This document shows, one piece after another, positions 25,085 to 36,970 of a DNA stretch of 64,000 nucleotides. The notes beneath the pieces were generated by a model. That model ran no database searches and was not told the origin of the DNA. It saw only the letters and a program-made list of their open reading frames with translations. A program made the translations under genes and the position numbers. Source of the DNA: Trichoplax adhaerens (taxonomy: Eukaryota > Placozoa > Uniplacotomia > Trichoplacea > Trichoplacidae); NCBI RefSeq assembly GCF_000150275.1, contig NW_002060946.1, forward strand, positions 34,678 through 98,677, read 5' to 3'. Each line of letters opens with the position of its first letter. The first letter of the stretch is position 1.

Positions 25085-27705
25085 TTAAACCGACCTCGGA
25101 AAATCAATTTTGCTAATAGTATCTCGAATTAATCCTAAAAGCTCCGAATGCTGATGAGGACTTTCGAGTATGACTTCATGTAATTTGCTCATATATGCAT
25201 CAATTGTATTAATTGATGGAGGGCTATCGATCCCAGGAATTTCAATATTAGTGAAGCAATGTACTAGAGATGACCGCAAATCTTCCAAATGATTTTCCAG
25301 TAATATATTATGATTTCTCTGCTGCTCCGCTTCACTTTCTAATTTTTGCAAGGCATCTTTCATTTGTTCGATATGCTTACTCAAGATAGCGTTACGCTCC
25401 TCATAGTCAGCATTAGATTTTCGTAATTGACGTAATTCAACTTCCCGTGCTACATTTTAAAAGCAGAAACTAGATTACAGCTTGAAAATTATAGGTTAAC
25501 CTTAGCTGAATATATCTGAGTACCTTTATTCTCGTCTAGGAATTCTTCAGTAAAAACTGGAGTACCAATATTAAGTCCACTGTTATCCTCTCTTTTGTCA
25601 GATTGATAATTCCCTTCCCTTCGTCCTTGATACTATTTATAATCATGAAGTGAGAGATTCCTCCAGTTACATTAAACTAAGACAATAAGCTATATGCTAA
25701 CTCTTATATCATGTTTTAGGCAACAAGAATATAATTGATACAGTAAGTTGATAAATAACTTACCGAATGTTCAGAAAGTCCTGGTTCTCTGCTATCACTA
25801 TCTGTTGTCAAAAATATTACACATTATTCCAAATATCACTAGGCATAGACTTGCTACTACACAGCTGCAAGATAAAGCTAACCAACCTCGATGTCTCTTG
25901 TAGGAATTCTTCTTAACAAATGTCTTATAAGTCTCACTTTTTTCATAGTCCTCTAATTCTTTAAGGTATCTCTCTTTATCTTTTTCAGCTTCGTCTAAAT
26001 ACCTCTGTGCAAATAAGAAAATGATGCGTAATCAAAATATCGCACTAAAATTAAAGACAACAACAAATACAATTTACAAACACACCAAAACATATAAGAC
26101 ATCATAAAAGATGACCGGTCGGTTTAAGCAGACTAACATGAGCTATTTTATAAAAGCAATAGTAAGACGAACTAGAGTATAATAAGAATTTGCTTAAACC
26201 TGTTTTTCACTTATCGGTAGCGAGCTCCATTTTGTACCAAGTATTTTAGTAATTTCAGAAAATGGCAGATCGGGATTTTCTGCTCTTACTTTTTCACGAC
26301 TATCATTTAGAAATCTGACGTATCCAGTATGTGGAGCCTTAGGTGCATTTGAGTCTTTACTAGAAAATCTCTTACGCTTACGACCTTTCGGCCAACCACC
26401 CCGTTTGACCTTAGCCTGACAAAATATTATCCATCAAACAAGGAGAAACTCTGACCATTTACAATACCATGCATATAAAAGATTACCATTGATTAACTGA
26501 TATTGTACCTTATCATCTGATCGGTCCTCTTGCGAAGAAAGTTGATTATTGTCTAGATGGTTATTACTATCATTATCGTAATGCGAATCTAAGACAAAAC
26601 GTTAAAAAGTTCAATCGCAACAACCTTTAGCCTTAAGGAATAGAACAACGTTCCTGTATCTAAATGTTATAAAAGCACACTAAAATGTTCGACAGTATAC
26701 TTCAAATGACAAGCGCTACCAAGTAAACATATCTCGATCGTTAACCTAACATTTCGAACGTGTCCTTTATTCCAGTATTTCTGTATGATGATTACTGTCA
26801 GCAACTACCTTACAGTAATGATATACGAGTGTGATACTCTAATTCAAAATTTTACGAGAATGAAGATACCTTGAATAGTATACGATTCTCCAGGAACCAG
26901 CTCTTGCCCTTCTCGACTCGCAAAATTGATGTTATCGTTATCACCGTTATACCTTAAACTGTGAAAACAGAAGATTTTCAAAAATTACTTTTAAGGTAAA
27001 TAATGTCAATTACCAAGGATGCCTGTATACAGTATGAAAGTATAAAAGGAATGGTACAAGGACATTTACTCAACTAGAATAAAATGTCAACTGTAAAAAA
27101 AGGCTAATCCGTGAAGCATGTCCAGTATATTCCATATATAGAATTTGTAAATCTAGAGTACTAGGGGACATACCCATGTAAATTCTGCCCCTTAGCCACA
27201 TCTTGCGTCAAATCAGATATATATTCTAGGCTAGTATTATTGGGTGGAACTTCCTCTGAAAATTATATGATCGTTTGAGTTTGGATTACCCTTACAATAT
27301 AAAACAAATTAGGCATGCGAATATTCACTCGTCCGTGCACTAGATTCAATTGCGAATTGTTTCATTGACGACTTTCTAACATGTAATCAGTGTAGAATAA
27401 ATGCTACGCTACAGGCAATTCAGAGTAAAGCATGTCTTATCATTGTTACCGGCAGTACTTCTACTATCGGAATTAGTACCGGTGCTATTGGCACGATTGA
27501 ATATAGCAGTAGACGATGTTGCGCTTGCTTCGACATCGGGTAAATTATTTCCGCTTGTAATTATTCTACCGCCTTCATTGGTGGTACTACGACGGATATT
27601 ATTTACTTGTTCCATACCATGAGCACGATCTGTTGGGGTATCACTAGTTGACGTATCACTGGCGATAGAGCCATCTTGAGGTAATAATGGCTTGTTATTT
27701 GACAT
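25085..27705 (-). CDS. HMG20A/B-like: HMG20-type HMG-box protein (iBRAF/BRAF35 family), 9 exons
   Basis: Exons in transcription order: 27705-27450, 27255-27174, 26952-26870, 26588-26509, 26415-26200, 26004-25887, 25801-25764, 25632-25524, 25449-25085. They give 448 residues with consistent phases. The ATG at 27705 has an in-frame TGA three codons upstream. The N-terminal third is low-complexity Ser/Thr/Asn-rich and matches nothing I know. Then comes a basic stretch ([10 protein letters not shown]) and one HMG box ([23 protein letters not shown], with [13 protein letters not shown] and [13 protein letters not shown]) split between exons 5 and 6. The linker contains PVFTEEFL, then ELRQLRKSN and a long coiled coil. 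It ends [15 protein letters not shown], close to TVDTIDSYMNRLHSIIL of human HMG20A. Vertebrate members bind LSD1/CoREST-type complexes through the coiled coil; the same partnership is inferred. One gene probably stands for both vertebrate paralogues. Confidence 0.95.
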
Positions 27706-27896
27706 TGCTAGTCAATGAAGTTATTAGCAAGAGCAGTCAAATAATATCCAAAAATTATTTCCTACAGCTGAAAATATTCAATTCCTTAGGCCAGCGATCG
27801 AAAGAGTCGACGTCGACACTCAAACAAGGCAATCATAACTACCGACTACAGTAGTGACCAGCGCTAAAAGACTGCAATTGCATCCGTTGGCGTCGT

Positions 27897-28115
27897 GCTG
27901 TACAGTGTACAGTACCCTGGACACAGTGTACAGTACTTGACTTTACTGTACAGTACAAAGAGTGTCCATGTACTGTACACTGTACACTGGTCCTGTGACC
28001 ATTAAGATATTACATGTCCACTTGTCCAGTCCGGTACCGATACTGTACTGGACTGGAACTTAGTTAAACCCACTTTAGTCTATTACTGTACCAATCATCC
28101 AGTACAGTACAGTAT
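27897..28115. repeat. Palindromic GTAC repeat cluster C1, upstream of HMG20
   Basis: Patches of ctgtacagtgtacagtac, gtgtacagtac, actgtacagtac and gtactgtacactgtacact begin about 190 bases upstream of the HMG20 start codon. Further copies lie at about 28038-28050 and 28101-28116. Confidence 0.85.
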
Positions 28116-28361
28116 GTATAACGCAGCTTAAGCCATATCATGGGTGTGGCGAGCTCTGTATGCTGATTGAGCGTAGCCCTTTACCTTCATTCGATTTGAA
28201 GTTATCAAGGACTAACATTCAATTTGAATAGCACATACACGTCAGCATATCCTTACCACTTTGAGTCATTGGCATTTGATGTTTTTTATTTTATTTCTTA
28301 GCGTAGTACTATATTTAGTTATTGAATCATCTTTCAAATTTCCAATACAAACCATCAGTCA

Positions 28362-28430
28362 CCAGTATACTGTACTGTACAGTGTACAGTACTGTACAGT
28401 ACTGTATGTATATACTGTACAGTACACTAC
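28362..28430. repeat. Palindromic GTAC repeat cluster C2 with shared 40 bp core
   Basis: Continuous repeat. Positions 28363-28402 are base-for-base the same as 21453-21492 upstream of LMAN1, and flanking bases diverge on both sides. After a short tatgtatata gap the motif resumes as ctgtacagtacac. Confidence 0.9.
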
Positions 28431-28477
28431 TGAACGTGCGCAGGTCAGCACGTGCACCCACCGTGAAATTTCCCGGA

Positions 28478-28680
28478 CTGTACAGTACTGTACTGTACAC
28501 TACAGTCTGTAAGTGTCTAGTTGCACCGTACCATACAGTACAGTACACTAGAAATACAGTAGTACATCGGGAACTTGTTACGGATAACTGGAAAGAAGGA
28601 AGCCTCTTGACTGTAGTACAGCATACTGTAGTGCAAGTAGGAAATTCGCAATACAGTACAGTACAGTGTACAGTACTCGA
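28478..28680. repeat. Palindromic GTAC repeat cluster C3
   Basis: Further patches at about 28479-28503 (actgtacagtactgtactgtac), 28533-28548, 28615-28631 and 28652-28677 (acagtacagtacagtgtacagtac) are separated by sequence not obviously repeated elsewhere in the window. Confidence 0.8.
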
Positions 28681-28832
28681 TTTTTTGGATGCAGGAATAT
28701 CTCTCTGGTCGCATGTTGCCAAGCGAATTGTGTAATTGATAAGTACGTCTCTGACAATTTATGGACAGGCAAATTTGCACCGTCAAAATACAGTAAAAGT
28801 ATGTATACGAATACCAAGAACTACACCGATAT

Positions 28833-29141
28833 TAATGTAATCCATTCAATGACCTGTACATATTATATATGCATGCATTATAGACTGTAATTACCAGCGT
28901 CCTATGTCTACGGACTGGAGCATTGACCAAAATAATTTTAAAATAGTACTACAGACAATGATAGCGTAATCCATCCAATGAGCTGTACGTATTATATAAT
29001 ATATATATACTAGTACAAACTCCCGTCGCTTTGCTGACGGTTTACGATAATGTGCTCATTTAACAGATAGTATTACCATTTGATAGACCTGTCAGATACG
29101 GACTGGAGCATCGACCAAATAATTTTAAAATAGTACTACAT
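28833..29141. repeat. Interleaved short direct repeats 3' of the receptor gene
   Basis: Two units recur. Unit 1, ggactggagcat followed by gaccaaa and ataattttaaaatagtactaca, is at about 28912-28953 and again at about 29100-29140, with few changes. Unit 2, taatccat, caatga, ctgtac and attatata in order, is at about 28837-28869 and 28969-28998. The order unit 2, unit 1, unit 2, unit 1 suggests a tandem duplication of a ~130-190 bp block, later altered by indels. The last copy ends about 40 bases from the receptor stop codon. Confidence 0.8.
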
Positions 29142-29181
29142 AATCCATTATAGCGATATGAAGATTCAATTTTTATTGCCA

Positions 29182-30204
29182 TTAATCGCATACATCTGGT
29201 TTACGTAATCGATGGAAGTAATACATAATTTTGGGAGACATTGGATTGGTACAACAGTTCCAAGATGGTAAATACATAAAATAGGCTTGACGAAAAGCGC
29301 TACAGTAATAATTATAAATCAAGGGATTAATAATAGTGGAAATAAGATAGAGAATGATACCTAAACGTATCATAAAGAGACCAGTCCCTTTATTTTCTGT
29401 CGTAATCTTATCTCGAGCTGCTAGCATAGTTGGTACATAAATAACAACAGCGGTAAAAATCATAAAGGTCATAGTACTGACTATTAACATTTTAAAAATA
29501 TGCTTCCGACGATTTCGAACGGATAAGGCTATGCTATTATTGCTAATGATTAAATTAGCAATCGTGAATCGTGTAATATACATCCATATTCGAATGTAAG
29601 CAGTGATAATCATTATTAACGGTAAAAGATAAACAATAATACTGTAGATAATTAAATAATATCGAAATTGTTGAATATTGAAACTATATAATTCACATCG
29701 ACAAGGTTCGCGAGGATACATTCGAAATAAATATAAATACGGAAAAGATAAACCAAAAGAGAGGGTCCATAACGAAAAGATCATTATAATTAGATTCCAT
29801 TTTTTTCTGGCCAAGTTGTTATCTTTTTTTCTCAAGACCATAATTCTAAATCGTTCTATGCTAATTGCCGCCAGCGTATAGATACCGACCGTGATACCAC
29901 CGACAATGGTAACACCAGAAATTCTACAATAAGTATCAACATTAAAGGCCGTCCAATTAGGCTTTAAGACAAATAGTGAAATTCCAGAATGAAAAGATAA
30001 AGCAATGGCGGTGACAACATCGCCAAGAGCTAAATTGAAAATTAACACAAATAGCATTTTGTGGAGATCATTACATCGAATAATTGCAAAACATGAAATG
30101 CTGTTTAGTATTAATGAAAGTACAACCAGTGGCAATAAATAGTAAAAAAATTTATTTTCTGAAGTATGGTCACTAGCATGATCGATATTAGTTAAATTAT
30201 CCAT
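29182..30204 (-). CDS. Rhodopsin-family GPCR, 340 residues, intronless
   Basis: A complete single-exon seven-transmembrane receptor from ATG at 30204. Landmarks: N34 in TM1, D62 in TM2 (NLALGD), C93 before TM3, E117-R118-F119 in place of DRY, W146 in TM4, cysteines 168 and 170 in extracellular loop 2 for the usual disulfide, P195 in TM5, P258 in TM6 without the CWxP motif, and N293-P-L-I-Y297 in TM7. A Cys-Cys pair at 317-318 may be palmitoylated. N-glycosylation is possible at N3 (NLT) and N83 (NWT). Overall it looks like a peptide- or amine-type class A receptor of a lineage-specific expansion. No aminergic Asp is evident in TM3, so a monoamine ligand is unlikely. The ligand cannot be named. 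Short direct repeats lie just beyond its 3' end. Confidence 0.92.
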   Translation of the reverse strand: MDNLTNIDHASDHTSENKFFYYLLPLVVLSLILNSISCFAIIRCNDLHKMLFVLIFNLALGDVVTAIALSFHSGISLFVLKPNWTAFNVDTYCRISGVTIVGGITVGIYTLAAISIERFRIMVLRKKDNNLARKKWNLIIMIFSLWTLSFGLSFPYLYLFRMYPREPCRCELYSFNIQQFRYYLIIYSIIVYLLPLIMIITAYIRIWMYITRFTIANLIISNNSIALSVRNRRKHIFKMLIVSTMTFMIFTAVVIYVPTMLAARDKITTENKGTGLFMIRLGIILYLISTIINPLIYNYYCSAFRQAYFMYLPSWNCCTNPMSPKIMYYFHRLRKPDVCD

Positions 30205-33200
30205 GACCTTCTATAAACTAGAATATCTGTCTTCAATTTCGTAACTTGAAAAGTAACCTTTTATCCTAAAGCATAAACGCCAGTTTAGAGACCATTCAAC
30301 CAATCATATGTCATTACCATTAAGACGAACTCGATCATAAATGATTTAATCAGAAATATAGCTGAATATATTCTAGCATCAAATCAACATCTAAATCATA
30401 ATCTATGTATAATTAATACATAGCCAAAACTTAACTCGACATAAACACGAATACAGTAGCTACCGTTATCTGAACGAAATATAATTAGTAGAATATCTAA
30501 TATGCACAACTGTATGACTGATCTAATGATGCCAAACAATAAGGGAATGTAACACCACTAACAATAGTAGCGTCATAAATTGATAATAAGTATTGATATC
30601 ATTCACCGAGATTTTATAAGTATCTCAATGTATCTGAAATGACTTAGGTCACTTGAGTTTTGTAGAGATGGCGAAATCAATCTTGTTGAAGCTTGTTATA
30701 TTTTATGATCGGTTTAAGTACATTAGAGCAATTCAGAGGAAAGCAATAAAAATAATAGCTTGATAAATAGTTAATCGCAGAATTTAATTATATGTGATTA
30801 ATTTATTATTTAAAATGGAAAGCAGAATAGGTGAGAGATTATTCTATCTATAATTTATCGATGTTCTCCATAATCGTATTATTTTCCATTTACGTAAATG
30901 GTGAGATACCATATACTTTATTCAATTAATACTGATCATAGGATCTACACTGCCAGCATGCTATAATATTTATTTTTCACTGTTACAGACATTGGTAGCA
31001 ATTGCTTTAGTCAACAATCATGAGCCATTATTAATGGAATAAGCACCCCCCCCAACGGTGGTGATCCAAAATTAGCATGGCTAATAATTACATTAGACTC
31101 TTCTATTTTAGCAGAAACGGTACCAAGAGCAGGTTTGATAATATGCCGATAGCATCGAATAGCAGTGGATAAAATCAGTATCTTAGAATTAATATGCATT
31201 TGACTATAAAAATATAATATGACCATGATGCATTATAACTCAATCCAATTTCTGTGTTAAATGTTAATGAAAGTCTTTAGAAAATGGAAAAAAGTATGGA
31301 AGAGAAGCTAATGTAGCAGCGTATAGCAATATTTTAAATCTAAAATATGTACATATTTTTATTTCTTTTCTTGTTGTAATCATTTTTATAATCCGTCACT
31401 TACTCAGACTACTACACCCCATGTAAAACTACATTTGCTATACCATAAATTTAATTTACGCATTTGCTTCACTAAATTTAAATACATTTTCGGGTTAAAA
31501 TTAACTTCCTTACGTGGGTAGATCTTTTAATTGGATGCGTTATAGCACCATTAGTTATTTAAATCAATTACGATAAAAATAAGTGATAACAATATAAAAT
31601 TAATTGCAACAATTTCGATTAACGTATCGAAATAGCGATGTCATACAATGCACGCCTTCTATTCATTCAGCAGATCGAGTTTATGATTTCAATCTTCATT
31701 ATTTATGAATTTCTTTAAAAATATGAAGAAAAATGAATTGTTACAATCAAATTATAGCTATAGCACCAAAATTTAATAACATCTTGGACTACTAAAATAT
31801 TCAGCAACCTAAATCATCATAATGGAGGTAAATTACATCAACCTAATATCTTATTAATAGGCAACGAAATAATCACAGATGAGTCGAATATGATGAACAC
31901 TTTGATTGATGTTACATTAATATGGCTATAAATCAAAAATATGGCTTGACGTAATAAATATCAATTATTCATGGAAATTTTGAGACTTTATGTGACAAGT
32001 ATATTCCTGTCCAGGATATTTTTGCACTACTGATATACTATACTAAGAGTAATATATAAATACAATAATTAGAATTAAAATAAATATCGCATCCAGTACT
32101 ACTAACGTCATTGATTCGAGCTTAATGAAATAATTTAAATTGCGTTTGCATTTATACATCCATTAACTTTTAATATATAATTCCACGATATTGATCCCAA
32201 ATTAAATTCTTTAATTAATATTTTGAAGAAATATCTGAAGAAGATTTACAATTGACAGATTCCTAATTTTCCCCAGCTACATCCTATATGCAGCATAAAC
32301 TACATTTAGTGCTAAAGCTACTTCACGCTTTAAAATATTATTTAAACGTTTTTCTTTCTAACAATCTATCTGACAAAGACAAATGTATCATACGTCATTA
32401 ACACTATATATTATAATCCTGCAAACGCAGTTACGCTATATTAAATAATAGCATTTTATATCATTTTAGACTTGCACAGATAGCTAGCTTAACGAAATTT
32501 TAATGACATTACCATATTAAATAATCCGGTAAAAACCGTTACAGTTCTTTAAATTGTGTAGAGTAGCGTCATGATAAAGTCCATAATTCTGATTGCATTT
32601 CTTCACTGCTATTCTTAAACGGCTCATTCTCTAATTTATTTATATTCTTAAAATAAAAATGTATAGCGCTTTTAAATGAAATAAATTGCGTTAAGACTTT
32701 GAGTTTACTTTATCACTCACCTTGTCTCAGCTTTGTTTTTTGATTTTATACGAGAGTATAGGTATATACTAAAATAATTTTCTATATATTGTTACAAAGA
32801 AGGAACATTGTCTGCTGTTAATCATAAAAGAGCTAATTTTTGATACTACTTTACTTTATATCAACCATAACTAGAGTCTTGCATAAAACTGGGCATAAGT
32901 AATTCTATAATATACAATAGAAGTGTACCCAAATAAAAAATCTTTCCATAGAGAGCAGGCTGTCCACGTAAAATCCAAATTTAAAAAATTGGCTACATTT
33001 GTCAATGCAATTTAATCATCTCGAATATCAAGTGCATTCATATTCTCTTCGTGATATTGCTATCCTATTCACTGATAAGGATAGGAAATAATTAAAATTT
33101 TCTTACAAAATATTTTTAGTTGCACGAAAACATATCGAAATTAACGATAGTACATCTCTTCAAAGTCTCTGAAGCCGATTAATCATGTCATACTGTTTCT

Positions 33201-36200
33201 ATTCACAGAAGTTAAGTACAAATATTAATAGTTCTATGCCCTTTGTTGATAGAAATTTTTAGTAAGCTAGGATTACTTAAGAAAAAGAGTGAATTACGTA
33301 AGCTTGCTGCGTAGAAGCCCTTTCATTTTGGCTGTATCAATTAATCCTCATTATCATTAATCGCGCATATAGTTTTAAATCAACGCTCTAGATAATCGCT
33401 AAACTTCTATAATAATTATGTAAAGAATATGTGTTGCTTTAAGAACAACTGCATCGTGATTACGGCATATTATTAAAAAGCTGCTTTAACTGGTCTATTC
33501 TCCTTAAAACAAGATCGAAGTTACGGCTGCAAGCTAATAAAGAGTTGAAAATTTATTAGTAAAAATATAATAACAACTTCAATAGAATATTCAAAACGAG
33601 ATTATTATTATCGCTGTATTACGGTAATCAAATTTTCATAGTAGTCATATTGTTTCTAATTATGCTACAAGTCGGTACATTTAAGGGTGTTTTCATCCAT
33701 AAAGATAATAAATTGATTATAAAAGAACCTTTGTGCAAACAAAAGGTCATTATATAATAATATTTTATTTAGAAGATTCTCAATTATATTAAGGCTACGA
33801 CGGCGATAAAATTGCAATGATTTTAGTATGCTCTTACATAGTTATAGCACGATAATACCAAAGAATTTGACGTAACAACGTGACATAAAAATCTTTTCAT
33901 AAAATAATAATTAGTAATATTATTTGTATTGCAATGTAATATTACAGTTACATAATCGACTGTCAATTGGAGTAGCAGAGTGTCTTGCTATATCCGTATA
34001 CCATGCTGCTATACGTTAAAAGATCTGATATAACAAGGTTTTAAAAATGTAGGGACGTTAGCAGTATTAACTAATCATAAAAATAACCAAGAAATTATTA
34101 CTTAATTTTAACTACTTGGATAGGAATCATTCTCAAATTCTTTTCTTACATGATTAAGTAAAAGTTAAAACATATTGTTGAACTTATTTTAATTACCGGT
34201 AGTCTACAGATTCAGATAATGACTTCATGATACAAAGTAATATTGTTACCTCATTCAACGGATTTAATTTGCATACTCCAAACACCGCAATCTTTCTTCT
34301 ATTCAACAATAACCTCTAAGGAAACATGTCATACACTACCGTGTAAAATACCAACGTTATGTTTCAATTATCTAGTTTTTAATTGACTTCTTTATATTCA
34401 TTTCCTAAGGTAACTTTAGAATATCATTTTAAATTCTTTATATAGGTTAAAAGCTTGCAATAACTCTATCAACTGGAAATACTGTTTTCATAATGAATAT
34501 CCTTAATAAAGTTGTGTATTCTTAATTTTGGAACTGATCAACAATTTATACGTAATTATTCCTACCTACAGGTATTTATATTATTCTTATCAAGAGATCG
34601 ATATCATTTTTGCGCCGACGTAGTGAAGCATATCATAGCTATCAGCGAATTTTTTTTTCTTCGTAGCCAAATTCTCATGATTAATAAATACGTTAAGGCG
34701 CATAATTTATGATCGCTTATTCTCTCTAATACATCATTATAATGGTTCAGAAACCTTGATTAATAAACATACACTTTCGATCGCTTGAGTTACGGTGCTT
34801 AACGACTACGGTTGTAAAGTACCTTTAAGAATGTGTGCAATGTTGGCATCTTTTTAGGATAAGGTCTGGCACCTATAAAGATTTAGTTTAGCTTATAGCA
34901 TGACTAGCTTAGCGTTGTAAAGAGTAATCCAACATTGCTGTAAATACAGTGTAAGCGTATTACCATCAATGCGCCGAATTGGCTAACACCTTTCATAAAT
35001 TCACATATCCATTTCAACACTCTTGATTGAGACAAATCAACTAGCGTTAGTTGTAGCTTTTATCAATGTTAATAAAACGCGTTAGCAAATCTGATGCATT
35101 TCGGTCATATTTATATGCAAAGTTATCAGCACATCATAGCAAGTATTTATGAGCAATCAATGAGACAACAAAATTTTAAATCAACATATTTTATGTAAAT
35201 ACCCTTCATAGAGCGCATGGCTCTATTACGTCTACTGATTGTAAGAATATAATTGGATGAACTTTACTCAATCACATATTAGTTTTTTCACGCAAATTGC
35301 AAGGAGGGAAAAAAGGGCTGTAGAATTGCAATCGTCCTAAATCATCGATCATGTTCGATCGAAGTATGTTGTAAAACAAATTGAAAATCGCGATGAAATA
35401 TAAATTAGTAATATAAGGAACTTATTAAGCCTATCTAACAGGATTAATTCTTGAACTAAGAAATAGCCTTGGTCAATGAATTATAAGAGTTAAGATTCTA
35501 TTTTGAGCCAAGGGTGATGACGTCAGGGAATAATTAATCAAGTACAATACGATCTCAATGGGCTAATGGATCATGTTACTATAGCAACGGTTGAGGAAAG
35601 ATTCATGAAAATGACCCCTGATACGGGTTGTCGTCATATCCACTTGGATACCGATTTATTTTTAGTTTATTGGTATCATGATTGACATCAATAAATCCGT
35701 GATTAGAGATGATAGTGTAAGCTACGATTAAATGTCAATTTACATACACATCCCTATCGTGTCTATACGCAACAGGATAGATCTATTTTCTATGGTAAAT
35801 GCTGTACTTGTAGGTAGAGCTTCCATCCTAGTGATAGAATCAACACATAAACTTTTCTTACTATTCTATCATATTAAGTGGTGCGCATTTAAATGATTAC
35901 ACCTTCTGAATAAAAAAACATTATAGAAACGAATTTGAAGTCAGAAGTGAATTGGGTCTAAGGTAAATAAGGATTTTTTTCCTCTTAATTTTATCTAGAA
36001 TAGGTTTCTTTGTACAACATGGTTCAATATAAATGTTATTTTTTGGAGTCTGATGTTTAAGGAATCAACCACAATCGAGTTTATCCCGTTATCGTTTTCA
36101 CTTATTTATTTTATTTAATAGAATTTAGACTAACTAACAGCAACAAATTGTACTATACTTTATATCGAGTAGAAGAAAAATTAGAAACAGTGATAGCAGA

Positions 36201-36970
36201 ACAATATTTGTTTCTACACCTTTTATTAATTCATCTCCAGACTAAACACAATTGATGCATCGCTATCCGCTATCGTAAGTAATATCTCGATTAACTAATC
36301 ATGACCTGATCAATAACAAATTCTATCCGATCGTAGCATCATCAAACTACTGTATAGATTCAGAAAAACATTAACGAAAAGGGTAGATAATATCAATATG
36401 GACATCCTTCCCAACTTAATTCTAAATTCTTATCCACTAAACTCTTATCAATTTTGTCTAACTAATCTCAATATTATCGAGTGAACTATTCCATTCGATA
36501 TCTGCAATAGAAAATTTTATCAATAGATTGTACAAAATTTCCCTCCGCTTAAAAGAACAAATAAATTTCATTTACGAACTAGAGAATAAAATTAACTTAG
36601 TTAAGTCTTACCTTCATAATATACAGTACGGTACCATTTGCACATTAACAGATAATATACTAGTGTTCTTTCTAAATCAACAAAGTTAAAAAATTATATA
36701 GTAATTGATTTTTCTACATAACAACTTAAATTTCGCTTTTTTAAAGCTTAAAAATCATACCAAAAAAGTATGGAAACTTCTTAACAGCAGATAGAAATAA
36801 TTTGCTAATTGACAAATAACTTGCTAATGGGTGATATTTTCTATATGATGCCCAAATATCATTAACGTATGACATTTAGGCTCTTTTCTAAATTTTCTTT
36901 ATCCAACTTTGTTAGGACAGGTTTATAGTTTGAAGAGAAAAAAGAATACTGAAACTTACTATTACAAACA
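30205..36970. other. Large intergenic region with no recognisable gene
   Basis: No gene supported in 6.8 kb. Frames at 31011-31226 and 34512-34712 are short, isolated, and match no family I know. The region is uniformly AT-rich and lacks the GTAC palindromic clusters. Long introns, untranslated exons or noncoding RNAs could be present without being visible to this method. Confidence 0.55.

Larger units (their letters stand above)
27706..29181. other. HMG20 5' flank and 3' flank of receptor gene
   Basis: Holds the probable HMG20 promoter, the palindromic clusters C1-C3 and the short direct repeats at 28833-29141, all listed separately. Frames of 79-137 codons on both strands at 28261-28890 cross the palindromic repeat and overlap one another heavily. 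I treat them as artefacts. Confidence 0.65.

Noticed and set aside
27450-28680. CRISPR-like array
   Set aside because: The GTAC repeats vary in length and spacing, have no fixed repeat-spacer structure, and the genome is eukaryotic.
28261-28890. Several 74-137 codon ORFs on both strands
   Set aside because: Their peptides are strings of Tyr, Cys, Thr, Val and Ser from the GTAC repeat, with no recognisable domain and heavy mutual overlap.
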